From: CAIKOD01 sp035543455
Lineage (GTDB): Archaea > Halobacteriota > Methanomicrobia > Methanomicrobiales > Methanospirillaceae
Assembly (NCBI GenBank): GCA_035543455.1
Contig: DATKKE010000019.1
Location: forward strand, 1-41,246
Direction: 5' to 3'
Length of the DNA stretch: 41,246 nt
Shown: one piece after another, positions 26,322-35,360 of the stretch
How positions within the stretch are numbered: position 1 is the stretch's first letter
Layout of the letters: every line of letters starts with the position of its first letter
Position numbers and translations under genes: made by a program
The notes under the pieces: generated by a model
The model's database searches: none
Told to the model about the DNA's origin: nothing
What the model saw: the letters and a program-made list of their open reading frames with translations, nothing else

Positions 26322-27719
26322 TTATCCTGCCCGGTACTCCGGGTGGTATTTTTTAATGTATTCGAGTTTGATACGTTTCAGCTCTTCTTCCGGAAGCATT
26401 GACATGAGATCCCAACCAATATCAAGAGTCGACGCGATACTCCGGTCCTCGTCTCCCTGGGATATGAATTTCTTCTCAAATTCGTCAGCAAACGTGAGAT
26501 ACTTCCGATCAAGTTCGGTAAGGGCCTCTTCGCCGACGATTGCAACGAGTCTCCTGAGATCTCTTCCATAGGCATAGGATGCATATAACTGGTCCGCCAC
26601 ATTACGGTGGTCTTCCCGTGTCTTTTCCGGACCGATCCCAAGGTTCATAAGACGGGAAAGACATGGCAACACATCCACCGGTGGGTCGATACCACGCCTG
26701 AAGAGATCACGCGAGAGGACGATCTGCCCTTCGGTGATGTATCCCGTCAGGTCAGGAACCGGATGGGTGATATCGTCATCAGGCATGGTGAGGATCGGTA
26801 ACTGGGTAATCGAACCGCTTTTTCCTTTTATCCTCCCTGCACGTTCATAGATGTAGGCGAGATCCGTGTACATGTACCCGGGATATCCCCTTCTTCCGGG
26901 AACTTCTTCGCGCGCAGTTGAGATCTCACGGAGTGCCTCGCAATAATTTGTCATATCGGTGAGAATGACAAGCACGTGAAGGTTATGCCGGTATGCAAGA
27001 TATTCGGCCACGGACAACGCGACACGCGGCGTTGCGATACGCTCGATAGTAGGATCGTCAGCGAGGTTCAAAAAGAATACAACACGTTCAAGGGCCCCGG
27101 TGCGCTCGAAATCTTTCATAAAAAAGGAGGCCTCCTTATACGTGATGCCCATGGCCGTAAAGACTACGGCAAACTGCTCCTTGCTCCCGAGCACCCTCGA
27201 CTGGCGTGCAATTTGAGCGGCCAGCTTGTTGGCCGGGAGTCCGGGACCCGAGAATATCGGGAGTTTTTGCCCCCTTACAAGCGTGTTGAGACCATCGATC
27301 GTCGACATCCCGGTCTGGATGAAATCCGAGGGTTTGTCACGGGCGTAGGGATTGATCGGCATCCCCGATATATCAACGGTTTCATCTGCAATAATCCCGG
27401 GTTTTCCGTCTCTCGGTATGCCAACCCCGGAAAAGACCCTCCCGAGCATTTCCAGGGAAACATTGATACTGGGAAGTTCACCAGTGAACCTGACCGATGT
27501 TTTAAGACTGTCGATTCCGCTCGTCCCTTCAAAGACCTGGACAACTGCGAGATCCCGGGATACCTCAAGCACCTGGCCTGTTCTCTCCTCTCCGGACGGC
27601 AGGGTAATCATAGCGGTCTCGCCGAACGCAACATTACTGGGGCGTTCAACAAATATGAGCGGGCCGGATACGTAATTCACTGTCCGGTACTCACGGGTCG
27701 AGAGGTCAGGGGATGCCAT
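26322..27719 (-). CDS. atpB: A-type ATP synthase subunit B
   Basis: 465 residues, the non-catalytic nucleotide-binding-fold subunit alternating with A in the A3B3 hexamer. The P-loop is degenerate (IFSGPGLPANKLAAQIARQ), which is characteristic of B. Other family marks are GMSTIDGLNTLVRGQKLP, VIVIL-type LVILTDMTNYCEALREIS, and GRRGYPGYMYTDLA. An upstream in-frame start (27767) would overlap atpA. ATG 27719 follows the atpA stop by one base and has a strong GGAGGTGGAG just upstream, so it is the true start. Confidence 0.98.
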   Translation of the reverse strand: MASPDLSTREYRTVNYVSGPLIFVERPSNVAFGETAMITLPSGEERTGQVLEVSRDLAVVQVFEGTSGIDSLKTSVRFTGELPSINVSLEMLGRVFSGVGIPRDGKPGIIADETVDISGMPINPYARDKPSDFIQTGMSTIDGLNTLVRGQKLPIFSGPGLPANKLAAQIARQSRVLGSKEQFAVVFTAMGITYKEASFFMKDFERTGALERVVFFLNLADDPTIERIATPRVALSVAEYLAYRHNLHVLVILTDMTNYCEALREISTAREEVPGRRGYPGYMYTDLAYIYERAGRIKGKSGSITQLPILTMPDDDITHPVPDLTGYITEGQIVLSRDLFRRGIDPPVDVLPCLSRLMNLGIGPEKTREDHRNVADQLYASYAYGRDLRRLVAIVGEEALTELDRKYLTFADEFEKKFISQGDEDRSIASTLDIGWDLMSMLPEEELKRIKLEYIKKYHPEYRAG

Positions 27720-27720
27720 C

Positions 27721-29457
27721 TTACTCCACCTCCAGGGCAGCCAGGCGGTCACCAATCCCGCTTGCAAGGTCCTTTAATAACGTTACATCGGCTTTTTCTT
27801 TCATACGGGATATTTCCACGCGCTCCGGGATACCCATTACCTGCCGCAGCGTAACACCCTGGGCCATTTTTTTCCCCGCTTGCTCGTGGAACGTATGGAT
27901 GACCCGGAGCATCCAGTACTGCTTTTCCAGGGGGCAGTACGAGTCGGTATCGCTGTACGCGCTCTGCTGGAGAAAATCTTCCCTGATCATGCGACTGATT
28001 TCGAGGATCAGTTTTTCATTCTCGGGGAGGGCATCCGGACCGACGAGCTGAACTATTTCCAGCAGCTCTACCTCCTTCTGGAGCAGGTACATCGTGCGGT
28101 CCCTCAAATCTTTCCAGCCCGGAGCGATATTGTCCCTGTACCATTCCTGCAGGCTTTCGAGATATAACGAATAGCTTTTTATCCAGTTGATCGAGGGAAA
28201 ATGCCGCCTGTTTGCGAGGCTCGTATCCAGGGCCCAGAACGTCCCCGCGATCCTGAGCGTATTCTGCGTCATCGGTTCCGAAAAATCACCCCCGGGAGGA
28301 GATACCGCCCCGACAACGGTAATCGAACCAATCCTTTCACCGGTGCCGAGGCACGTTACCCGTCCGGCCCGTTCATAGAACGCGGCAAGCCTGGTGGCAA
28401 GGTAGGCGGGGTACCCTTCTTCCCCGGGCATCTCCTCAAGCCTCCCTGACACTTCACGCAGTGCTTCTCCCCACCGTGAGGTTGAGTCCGCCATCAGGGC
28501 TACATCGTATCCCATATCCCGGTAATATTCGCCGATTGTAATTCCCGTATAAATCGAGGCCTCCCTTGCAGCTACCGGCATGTTCGAGGTATTTGCTACC
28601 ATGATCGTTCGCTGGATGAGGGGCAGGTTTGTCCTTGGATCAACGAGTTCAGGGAATTCAGTGAGGACATCGGTCATTTCGTTACCCCGTTCGCCACAAC
28701 CGATATACACGATGATCCGGGCATCGGCCCATTTTGCAAGCGTTTGCTCTGAAACGGTTTTCCCTGTCCCGAACCCTCCGGGAATCATGGCAGTTCCACC
28801 CTTTGCCACGGGAAAAAGACTGTCAAAAATCCGCTGTCCGGTAAGGAGCGGGAGTTCGGGATCGAGCTTCTTTTTGTAAGGGCGATCCTTGCGTACCGGC
28901 CATATCTGCATCATTTTCAGGCCGGTGCCATCCCCGAGTGTACATATGACCTCGTCGACCGTGAATTCCCCTGGATGAATCTCCCCGATGGTACCCGAAA
29001 TACCCGGGGGAACCATGATTCTGTGTTCCAGGTGAAATTCACTCACAGTCCCGATGATATCTCCCTCCATGACCTTGTCGCCTGGCTTTGCCAGTGGAAT
29101 GAATTCCCATTTTTTTGCGTGGTCAAGACCGGGGACCGAAATGCCACGGGAAATAAAACTTCCCGACATTTCGGCAAGTACCGAAAGAGGACGCTGGACC
29201 CCGTCATAGATTGAAGACAGCAGGCCGGGGCCCAGTTCCACGGAAAGGGGATTACCCGTATTTTTCACGGGTTCGCCAGCTTTTAGTCCCGATGTATCCT
29301 CGTACACCTGGATGACTGCGTTATCACCGTCAAGTCTTATTACCTCGCCGGACAGGGAGAGTTCGCCTACCCGGACTACATCATACATCCGGGATCCCCT
29401 CATCTGTTCTGCATGAATTACCGGTCCCGAAATTCTCGATATGATCCCTTCAACCAT
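27721..29457 (-). CDS. atpA: A-type ATP synthase subunit A (catalytic)
   Basis: 578 residues, catalytic subunit. P-loop GGFGTGKT (227-234), a variant of the usual GPFGSGKT. It contains the A-specific non-homologous insertion (about residues 115-190, KWEFIPLAKPGDKV ... WPVRK), absent in B and in F-type beta. Other signatures: YIGCGERGNEMTDVL, ADSTSRWGEALREVSGRLEEMPGEEGYPAYL, and VGAVSPPGGDFSEP. No intein interrupts it. Separated from atpF by four bases. Confidence 0.99.
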   Translation of the reverse strand: MVEGIISRISGPVIHAEQMRGSRMYDVVRVGELSLSGEVIRLDGDNAVIQVYEDTSGLKAGEPVKNTGNPLSVELGPGLLSSIYDGVQRPLSVLAEMSGSFISRGISVPGLDHAKKWEFIPLAKPGDKVMEGDIIGTVSEFHLEHRIMVPPGISGTIGEIHPGEFTVDEVICTLGDGTGLKMMQIWPVRKDRPYKKKLDPELPLLTGQRIFDSLFPVAKGGTAMIPGGFGTGKTVSEQTLAKWADARIIVYIGCGERGNEMTDVLTEFPELVDPRTNLPLIQRTIMVANTSNMPVAAREASIYTGITIGEYYRDMGYDVALMADSTSRWGEALREVSGRLEEMPGEEGYPAYLATRLAAFYERAGRVTCLGTGERIGSITVVGAVSPPGGDFSEPMTQNTLRIAGTFWALDTSLANRRHFPSINWIKSYSLYLESLQEWYRDNIAPGWKDLRDRTMYLLQKEVELLEIVQLVGPDALPENEKLILEISRMIREDFLQQSAYSDTDSYCPLEKQYWMLRVIHTFHEQAGKKMAQGVTLRQVMGIPERVEISRMKEKADVTLLKDLASGIGDRLAALEVE

Positions 29458-29461
29458 GATG

Positions 29462-29782
29462 TTACCGCCTCACAACGATGTTATACCCGATGGCCCGGCG
29501 AAGCAGGCGCTCGATGTAGCTGCCGGCTGCAACACCTCTGGAACGGGAGGGAATGGGGATGATCACCGGCCGGTAGCTCTTTTCAATATTCGCAAGCAGT
29601 TCCGGATCAAGGACCGCCATGAACTCCTCGCTCACTCCGATTATCCCGGCATCATCGGCATTCAGGAGCGGGGGGAGCATTTTTTTTGCCTGATCTGTTC
29701 CTTCTATTTCAAGCACCTCCACACCGGCAAGTCGGAATCCTGTAGCCGATTCCGGATCGGTAACGATAACAAACTTATACAT
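29462..29782 (-). CDS. atpF: A-type ATP synthase subunit F
   Basis: 106 residues, small Rossmann-like subunit sitting with D on the central stalk. N terminus MYKFVIVTDPESATGFRLAGVEV is canonical, as are GIIGVSEEFM and VIIPIPSRSRG. Its start overlaps the end of atpC by eight bases. Confidence 0.96.
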   Translation of the reverse strand: MYKFVIVTDPESATGFRLAGVEVLEIEGTDQAKKMLPPLLNADDAGIIGVSEEFMAVLDPELLANIEKSYRPVIIPIPSRSRGVAAGSYIERLLRRAIGYNIVVRR

Positions 29783-30824
29783 AGAATATCTCCGCCTCCA
29801 TCACGTCGTCAGGGAGACCAGCGTCCCTGGCCCTGGCAATCACCCTGATATTGGTTATTTCATTGAGTTTCGACCAGAGAAAACCTATAACGATGGTAAA
29901 TGAGAGGGGATCCCCCCTGAACATGGCGATTCCCTTACGGATGAGGAACCGCTCAATTTCTTTCTCTATCGCTGAAATTTTTCCTGCCCTGATATTTTCA
30001 GGATTGACGTTCATAAGAAACGCGTATTCTGTTTTTCCAAGTCTTTGCAGGAGATCGCTTATACCCTGTGCATTAATCATTTCGAGGAGGTGTTTGCGAT
30101 CAAATACCTTTCCACCGTCAAGAAGGATTTTTTCTCCTTCCTCGGGAGGTACAGAGTCCCTGAGAAGGATCAGGATATTCTTTACATTCATCGCGTCTAT
30201 CTCGGTCTTGAGAAAGTCCAAGACTACCCGATCTTCACGGTTCCCCTTCGCAAGATTTTCGAGGGCTGAACGGTAATAATACTCATCAAGGGCATATTCA
30301 AGTTTCCAGAGGTTCCTCTGTTCGGAAAATTCCCCGATATACCGGGTCAGGGGTACCGAATATTCTATATTCCAGGTCGCCATGAGGTCAATGGCTGACC
30401 GGACATCCCTCTGTTTCAACAGCTCTATCAACGTGCTCTCGTCCATAGTCCCGGCATGGATGAGGCACCGTGCAATCTCTTCGTTCGATGCCTGGATATT
30501 TTTTCCCCTGAGGATTGTCTTGATATTCTGGATATCCCACCGTTTGAGGATCAGGGTAATATACCGGGCTGATTTCTCTCCTTCTGTCAGATCGTGTATT
30601 TTTCTAAACGTTCTAGCAAGGTTTGTCCGGAGGGCATATTCGATGCAGTTGATACCCTTGTGCAGCACACGGGCTTCGAGGATATCGTCATGGTAGGATG
30701 TTTTTTCAAGCTCGGTTATCACGCCGTCTACCGAAGTCTGCGCTATCAGACGTTCGAACTCATGCCGGTCGATCAGACGCCCTGCCATCCCGTGGACCCG
30801 GGCATTGACGTATTCAACATACAT
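29775..30824 (-). CDS. atpC: A-type ATP synthase subunit C
   Basis: 349 residues, the funnel-shaped helical subunit (V-ATPase d homologue) linking the c-ring to the central stalk. Family features: VEYVNARVHGMAGRLI at the N terminus, Y-rich segment DEYYYRSALENLAKGN, the internal pseudo-threefold repeats, and the C-terminal FLWSKLNEITNIRVIARARDAGLP, which is diagnostic. The atpE stop lies two bases upstream, and the gene overlaps atpF by eight bases downstream. Confidence 0.97.
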   Translation of the reverse strand: MYVEYVNARVHGMAGRLIDRHEFERLIAQTSVDGVITELEKTSYHDDILEARVLHKGINCIEYALRTNLARTFRKIHDLTEGEKSARYITLILKRWDIQNIKTILRGKNIQASNEEIARCLIHAGTMDESTLIELLKQRDVRSAIDLMATWNIEYSVPLTRYIGEFSEQRNLWKLEYALDEYYYRSALENLAKGNREDRVVLDFLKTEIDAMNVKNILILLRDSVPPEEGEKILLDGGKVFDRKHLLEMINAQGISDLLQRLGKTEYAFLMNVNPENIRAGKISAIEKEIERFLIRKGIAMFRGDPLSFTIVIGFLWSKLNEITNIRVIARARDAGLPDDVMEAEIFYV

Positions 30825-30826
30825 CC

Positions 30827-31426
30827 CTAATCACCATATAATGCCCGGAATATGCTGGATTTCATGATTTTTTTAGCTTTCAACAACCGGTCCTCAACCG
30901 TATTACGGACGATGATTTTTCCCTCGTAACATGATCCGTTTAACCCTCCTGCCGTGGAAATATCAGGGAGCACCTGAATGGCCAAACCCCTGTCATGCAC
31001 CAGTTTTTTGCATAAATCCAGATCCCGGGGATCAACATGCAGTACGATATCGTCCCCGGTCATGCCGCTGAGCACTTCATCGAGCATAATGTTGAACCAG
31101 ACGGGATAGCTACTGTTCTCCCGTACCCGGTCAAGTGCCAGGCGGACTTTTGAAAACACCTCATTTATCGCCGATTCGTGTTCCAATGCCACGTTTTGGT
31201 TGACTTCTTCCCTCGCCTGATAGAGCTTTTTATTCATCTCTATGGCGGCACGGTTTCGTAATTTCGAGATGGTTTCGATCCTGACGCTTTCCCCTTCTGC
31301 CCGTGCCTTATCCTGGATCTCCTTACGTTCCCGGGCGATTCGATCGCTGATATCCTGGATTTTTTTTTCCGCATCCAGTTCCATGGACTGTATCAGGTGA
31401 TCATATTTCATGGCTGTCAAACCCAT
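30827..31426 (-). CDS. atpE: A-type ATP synthase subunit E
   Basis: 199 residues, peripheral stalk subunit that pairs with H. The N-terminal half is a long charged coiled coil (AEKKIQDISDRIARERKEIQDKAR) and the C-terminal half a globular domain that docks on the A3B3 head (GGLNGSCYEGKIIVRNTVEDRLLKAK). Start uncertain: ATG 31426 abuts GGGTGA, while ATG 31411 gives a five-residue shorter protein. Separated from atpK by 117 bases containing a stem-loop. Confidence 0.95.
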   Translation of the reverse strand: MGLTAMKYDHLIQSMELDAEKKIQDISDRIARERKEIQDKARAEGESVRIETISKLRNRAAIEMNKKLYQAREEVNQNVALEHESAINEVFSKVRLALDRVRENSSYPVWFNIMLDEVLSGMTGDDIVLHVDPRDLDLCKKLVHDRGLAIQVLPDISTAGGLNGSCYEGKIIVRNTVEDRLLKAKKIMKSSIFRALYGD

Positions 31427-31473
31427 TCACCCACTTTCATATACCTCTGCCTGTGGCGGATTAGGGGGTATTC

Positions 31474-31508
31474 AAGGGATTTCTGAAGGTTTTTTATCGG
31501 AATCCCTT
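31474..31508 (-). other. Stem-loop between atpK and atpE
   Basis: AAGGGATT (31474-31481) and AATCCCTT (31501-31508) form a perfect 8-bp stem with a 19-base loop. The minus-strand loop includes an A6 run, and no U-tract follows the stem. It may partly terminate transcription or protect the atpK mRNA 3' end, raising c-subunit yield over the rest of the operon. Confidence 0.5.
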
Positions 31509-31543
31509 TCCAGTACAAAATAGCGGGACTGATGGCTGCGGCC

Positions 31544-31762
31544 TCATTTGATCATGATCATGATCATCGCTGCAACGACAAAGCCAAGAATAACCATCGT
31601 CTCCGGGATTGCCTCAAGGACAATGATAGTCCCCGACGTGTCGGGTTTTTCTGCGATCGTGGCAGCGCCCGCAGCACCGATTCGCGATTGTGCCCAGGCG
31701 GTTCCTATCGCACCAAAGGAAAAAGCAAGCCCTGCACCAATTGGGATCGACCAGTCTACCAT
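31544..31762 (-). CDS. atpK: A-type ATP synthase subunit K (c-ring proteolipid)
   Basis: 72 residues forming one hairpin: TM1 (IPIGAGLAFSFGAIGTAWAQ), polar loop (RIGAAGAATIAEKPDTS) and TM2 (TIIVLEAIPETMVILGFVVA). The ion-binding carboxylate is probably E54 in PETMVILG, with E50 as alternative. It is the two-helix form (8-kDa type), not the duplicated or larger forms seen in some methanogens. I cannot tell from sequence alone whether the ring uses sodium or protons. GAGGT, five bases before the ATG, is the ribosome site. Likely has its own promoter (see 31768-31806). Confidence 0.95.
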   Translation of the reverse strand: MVDWSIPIGAGLAFSFGAIGTAWAQSRIGAAGAATIAEKPDTSGTIIVLEAIPETMVILGFVVAAMIMIMIK

Positions 31763-31767
31763 TTACA

Positions 31768-31806
31768 ACCTCAATGCGATCAGATGATCTTATATTATTT
31801 AAAGTT
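31768..31806 (-). promoter_or_regulatory. Probable internal promoter and ribosome site for atpK
   Basis: On the minus strand TTTAAATA (complement of 31796-31803), continuing into an AT-rich TATATA-like stretch, lies about 27 bases before GAGGT (complement of 31768-31772) and the ATG at 31762. The spacing copies that of the histone promoter. It sits in the 105-base atpI-atpK gap. Confidence 0.5.
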
Positions 31807-31867
31807 TAATAATTATGAATTGCAGTTATTGTCAAAATTTTCTTACATTTTGGGTAATATGGTAGAA

Positions 31868-33805
31868 TTACTTCTTTTCTGGCAATTGGCTTGTGGCAAA
31901 CGGGTGGTAAGGTATGCCGCCGCCCTCATAGAATTTCGAAAAGAATTCTACCACATGTAACCTCACACTATGAATTGAAGGGCTGAACATGGCCAGAATA
32001 AGGTTTAATGCATGGAGAAGCATTGCGATCAGGACCCCGATAATGACGACTTCCATTGCGCCGCCAAGAGCATTGGCCACCATTGCAAGAATGACGGAAG
32101 CCAGGCCTATCGCCATGAGGCGGGCATATGAAAGGATATTACCGACCGTACCCATTATCTCAATCACACCCATAGTTCCACCCCCGTAAATGATCAATAT
32201 CACTGAAATAAGCATGACCACGACGGTAGGGATAAGCAGATAGGAAGGCAGCAGATTCATTATCATTACAAGCAGGATAATTAGCCCTAGTATGATGCCG
32301 ATCATACCACATTTTTCGCAGATATGTTTCCGGTTTTTTCTGGTGATGCTGTTCGCGATCCCTATTACAAGCCCAAGGATAACATGAATTATCCCAACGG
32401 CAATCGTAAGGACAAGGAGGGGTACAATCGCCTCCATCCGGTTCCATGTGATTCCAAACAGGGTGACAGGCGCGATCCAACCCATTGCCTCCCCGAAATT
32501 ACCAAAAAATTCCCCAAACAGGTATCCGAAAAAGATGGCAGGGAATGATGAAATAATGAGAATGCCTGATATCTGGTGTAGCCACCTGATTTCTTTGAAG
32601 CGGTACCTGATAAAAATTCCAAACAGCAAAATCACAATCCCATAACCGATATCCCCAACCATCAGACCGAAAAAAATGGGAAAGAATATCGCCATGATCG
32701 GGGAAGGATCGATCTCGAAGTATTTCGGGGGACTTGCAATCTGCATGAACAACTCATAGGGTCGGGCCCACCAGGGATTGTCATAAAAAATCGGGGCCCG
32801 TTCCATTTGCTCCGCGGTTGCATCTGTTTCGGTCATGACAACACGGTCCCCGAAAGCCTCAAAAAGGGCTTTTCTTGTTTTGGGAATATATTTTTTAGGA
32901 ATCCAGCCCCTGACCATGACGGTATAATCTGTTTCACCAAAATTATTATAGGCCTGTAATTCCTCATCCCGTTCCGCGAGGACCTGCCTGAGGGCAACCA
33001 GCCTGGAATACCAGTCCCGGGACAATTCCCTGAGTTTCTGGTCGGTATCTTCAATTCCGGCAATTGCTTCCCGGCGGTGTTCGCCAATTAAAAGAAGTGC
33101 CTTGTCAAGTGGCATATTTGCGTAATCAACAGGAATCCGGACTTCGTTGATGTTTTTGGAGAAAAGAAAATTATGGACATTTTCAGAATATTTTTTGTTA
33201 AAAACCGTAATGACAGCGATAGTCTCGGGGTCAAGTTCTGCAGATATAATCTCGTATTGTCCTCCAGTTATTTCTGACAATGCCGGCCTGATAATATCGA
33301 GGACATCGGCGAATTCTTTTCGTATAATGAGAACTGTGACCTCGAAACCCTGGAGACTGGGAAGCTGCTGCTCGAGCGGCTGGATTTTGTCAATTATTTT
33401 TTCATACCTCTCAAGGCCGTTTATGGTGATTTCCAGGTCACTTTTCTTTAATGCCAGTTGTCGTGTAGCGGTTCCGACCTCCCCTGTTACCTGCCCCGCC
33501 CATTCGATGAGATCTCCCGTTGGCATCTGCTGAATTTCATCGTGCAAGCTTCGTTCATGTTCGGCATCAGGTTTCGGAACAGGGAGAAGGAGGAGAATTC
33601 CATCAGTTGTCGCTAAAAGGGTAGGTATTTCAGATTTGTTACCCGGTTCCATTTTCCTGACTGAGGTAGTTCCGGGCGGCAGGAATTCGCTCACGTCTTC
33701 CAGGTGTACGGTACCGACATGGTATAGCGTATCCACGATCCGGTTGAAGTCTTTTTTTGGACCAACGACCAGTACACTGACCATTTTCTGGATCATGGAC
33801 GTCAA
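31868..33805 (-). CDS. atpI: A-type ATP synthase subunit I (subunit a)
   Basis: 645 residues, the membrane stator that forms the ion channel against the c-ring. The N-terminal half (about 1-340) is cytoplasmic and coiled-coil, starting MTSMIQKMVSVLVVGPKKDFNRIVD. The C-terminal half has about eight membrane helices and ends with the typical HVVEFFSKFYEGGGIPYHPF. Its ATG overlaps the atpH stop as ATGA. ATG at 33784 is a less likely inner start. Confidence 0.98.
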   Translation of the reverse strand: MTSMIQKMVSVLVVGPKKDFNRIVDTLYHVGTVHLEDVSEFLPPGTTSVRKMEPGNKSEIPTLLATTDGILLLLPVPKPDAEHERSLHDEIQQMPTGDLIEWAGQVTGEVGTATRQLALKKSDLEITINGLERYEKIIDKIQPLEQQLPSLQGFEVTVLIIRKEFADVLDIIRPALSEITGGQYEIISAELDPETIAVITVFNKKYSENVHNFLFSKNINEVRIPVDYANMPLDKALLLIGEHRREAIAGIEDTDQKLRELSRDWYSRLVALRQVLAERDEELQAYNNFGETDYTVMVRGWIPKKYIPKTRKALFEAFGDRVVMTETDATAEQMERAPIFYDNPWWARPYELFMQIASPPKYFEIDPSPIMAIFFPIFFGLMVGDIGYGIVILLFGIFIRYRFKEIRWLHQISGILIISSFPAIFFGYLFGEFFGNFGEAMGWIAPVTLFGITWNRMEAIVPLLVLTIAVGIIHVILGLVIGIANSITRKNRKHICEKCGMIGIILGLIILLVMIMNLLPSYLLIPTVVVMLISVILIIYGGGTMGVIEIMGTVGNILSYARLMAIGLASVILAMVANALGGAMEVVIIGVLIAMLLHALNLILAMFSPSIHSVRLHVVEFFSKFYEGGGIPYHPFATSQLPEKK

Positions 33806-34173
33806 CCATTCCGGACTGCCTTGACAACGGTATCAACAACAGCGCTGAAATTTTTTATTTTTCGCTCCCGGTCCAATGCAAGTTTATTTTCCCCCTCCCC
33901 GAGGATTGTTTTTACTTCGTTCTCAGCCGTTTTCATGGTCTGCTGCCAAATCGTGTCGGATTCAGCCTCCGCATCGTGCCGGTACTGTGCAATAATTCCG
34001 GATGCCTCCTTTTCGGCAGCCTCACGGGCGGAATTATATTCCTGCTCCGCGGCGGAGACTTTTAAATTCAATTCCTCTTCCTTGACCCGGATTTGTTCAA
34101 GCAGGGACTGCTCTGACTCCATGGACTCTTTATCACTCCCAGGAGTGCCCTGCCCATCTTCTTTTCTTGCCAT
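33802..34173 (-). CDS. atpH: A-type ATP synthase subunit H
   Basis: About 123 residues, almost entirely a charged coiled coil (LLEQIRVKEEELNLKVSAAE ... QQTMKTAENEVKTILGE). This is the peripheral-stalk partner of subunit E. The start at ATG 34173 is set by GGTGGT (complement of 34181-34186) seven bases upstream. An in-frame GTG at 34185 overlaps that site. Ends inside the atpI start. Confidence 0.9.
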   Translation of the reverse strand: MARKEDGQGTPGSDKESMESEQSLLEQIRVKEEELNLKVSAAEQEYNSAREAAEKEASGIIAQYRHDAEAESDTIWQQTMKTAENEVKTILGEGENKLALDRERKIKNFSAVVDTVVKAVRNG

Positions 34174-34186
34174 ACCATTTACCACC

Positions 34187-34360
34187 TTAAAGACCGTATT
34201 TCTGTTTCAGGAGCGCAGTTATCTCACATTTCTGGACAACGAGTTCCACAGGCACGCCACGGGTTTCGCGCTCAATCCTTGCTTTTTCTATCCTTTCGGA
34301 GCATCGTTTGGTCGCTATTTCCTTTAATTTTACAATGATTTCGGTTTTGGGGTCATCCAC
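34187..34360 (-). CDS. Small ORF at the head of the ATP synthase operon
   Basis: A 57-residue GTG-started ORF whose stop (TAA, complement of 34187-34189) lies 13 bases before atpH and next to its Shine-Dalgarno. The product reads as two helices: a basic-acidic one (TEIIVKLKEIATKRCSERIE, then KARIERE) and a C-terminal VELVVQKCEITALLKQKYGL. GGTGG (complement of 34371-34375) is about ten bases upstream of the GTG, and the operon TATA box is about 50 bases upstream. It is not one of the canonical A1A0 subunits. Coding status is supported by position, spacing and an uninterrupted helical composition, not by homology. Confidence 0.6.
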   Translation of the reverse strand: MDDPKTEIIVKLKEIATKRCSERIEKARIERETRGVPVELVVQKCEITALLKQKYGL

Positions 34361-34370
34361 ACCGGCATCG

Positions 34371-34420
34371 CCACCAGAGAATAAACGCTTAAATAAACAT
34401 TTTTATGTTATATAAATATT
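34371..34420 (-). promoter_or_regulatory. Main promoter of the ATP synthase operon
   Basis: TTTATATAAC (complement of 34407-34416) within a strongly AT-rich block (about 34381-34450). Transcription would begin near 34385, about 25 bases before the GTG of the small first ORF, with GGTGG at 34371-34375 as ribosome site. Confidence 0.65.
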
Positions 34421-34562
34421 ATTAATTAACTAAACAAGGCAGCCAATAATTTTATAAGAATTTTGAGAATTGTAACGGTAAGCGCGCATAATTAGGATGG
34501 AAGATATTTTCTGGTATTACCCTTAAAAAGATGATCTTCTGGATATCCCGCAGGTCAATCCA

Positions 34563-35357
34563 TTAAGAAGGGATACGGAGTTGCATATAAAAAAATACCA
34601 GCAGGCAGGTGAGGGCAATAAGGATTACCGCATAATCAGGTCTCTCCAGATGGCGCTCGCGGAGTGGTGTCCTGTTCTTCGTCCGGTACCCTCTCATGTC
34701 TATCGTAAGCCCAAGGACGTTCGACCGTGCAAGGGAATTCGAGACAAGCGGTATCATAACAGGGGCTAAACTCCTGATCTTCCCACCGACCCCTGAACCG
34801 GGATTATACCCCCTGGCCAGCTGGGCCTCGTGGATACGGACGGCCTCAATCTGGAGTGTCGGGATAAACCGGAGTGCGATCACGAACATCAGCGTATAAT
34901 CGATTGGCACATTCATCCGTTCGAGCGTATGAACAAGATCGCGTGGCTGTGTGGATAACACAAACAATTGTATGGCACTGATTAGCACGGCAAACCGGAG
35001 CGTCATGATGACACCCGTAACCAGTCCTCCCACCGTGACGGGCAGGCTTCCGCCGATAAGAGGTATTCCTACCGGTATCAGGTAGCCAATGGTTTCGCCA
35101 CCAGGGAGTGTGATTACGGTAATAAGTATGAGTACAATGCTCATCACGGCAATGAGAACGAACTGCTGCAGGACTTCGCGGTGCAGGTGCCCTGCATAGG
35201 CAACGGCGAGAAGCACCAGCAGGATTCCAAGCAGGAATGTTATATTCGTGGAAATGATGCTGATGACGCCTATGACGATAACGAGAACGATTTTTGTCAG
35301 CGGTGTAAGCTGGTGAAAAATACCCTCTTTCTGGACATACTGGAGGATTTCGGCCAC
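34563..35357 (-). CDS. ecfT: ECF transporter transmembrane subunit (EcfT/CbiQ)
   Basis: 264 residues with about six membrane segments. The two coupling-helix signatures that dock on the ATPases are intact: QLARGYNP and IDMRGYRTKN (about residues 183-190 and 225-234), separated by LAPVMIPLVSNSLARSN. Forms the energising module with the ATPase gene three bases upstream. The substrate is set by the S component. Confidence 0.93.
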   Translation of the reverse strand: MAEILQYVQKEGIFHQLTPLTKIVLVIVIGVISIISTNITFLLGILLVLLAVAYAGHLHREVLQQFVLIAVMSIVLILITVITLPGGETIGYLIPVGIPLIGGSLPVTVGGLVTGVIMTLRFAVLISAIQLFVLSTQPRDLVHTLERMNVPIDYTLMFVIALRFIPTLQIEAVRIHEAQLARGYNPGSGVGGKIRSLAPVMIPLVSNSLARSNVLGLTIDMRGYRTKNRTPLRERHLERPDYAVILIALTCLLVFFYMQLRIPS

Positions 35358-35360
35358 AGC

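Noticed and set aside
26976..27854. 292-codon ORF opposite atpB/atpA
   Set aside because: Antisense to two highly conserved ATP synthase genes; composition is not protein-like.
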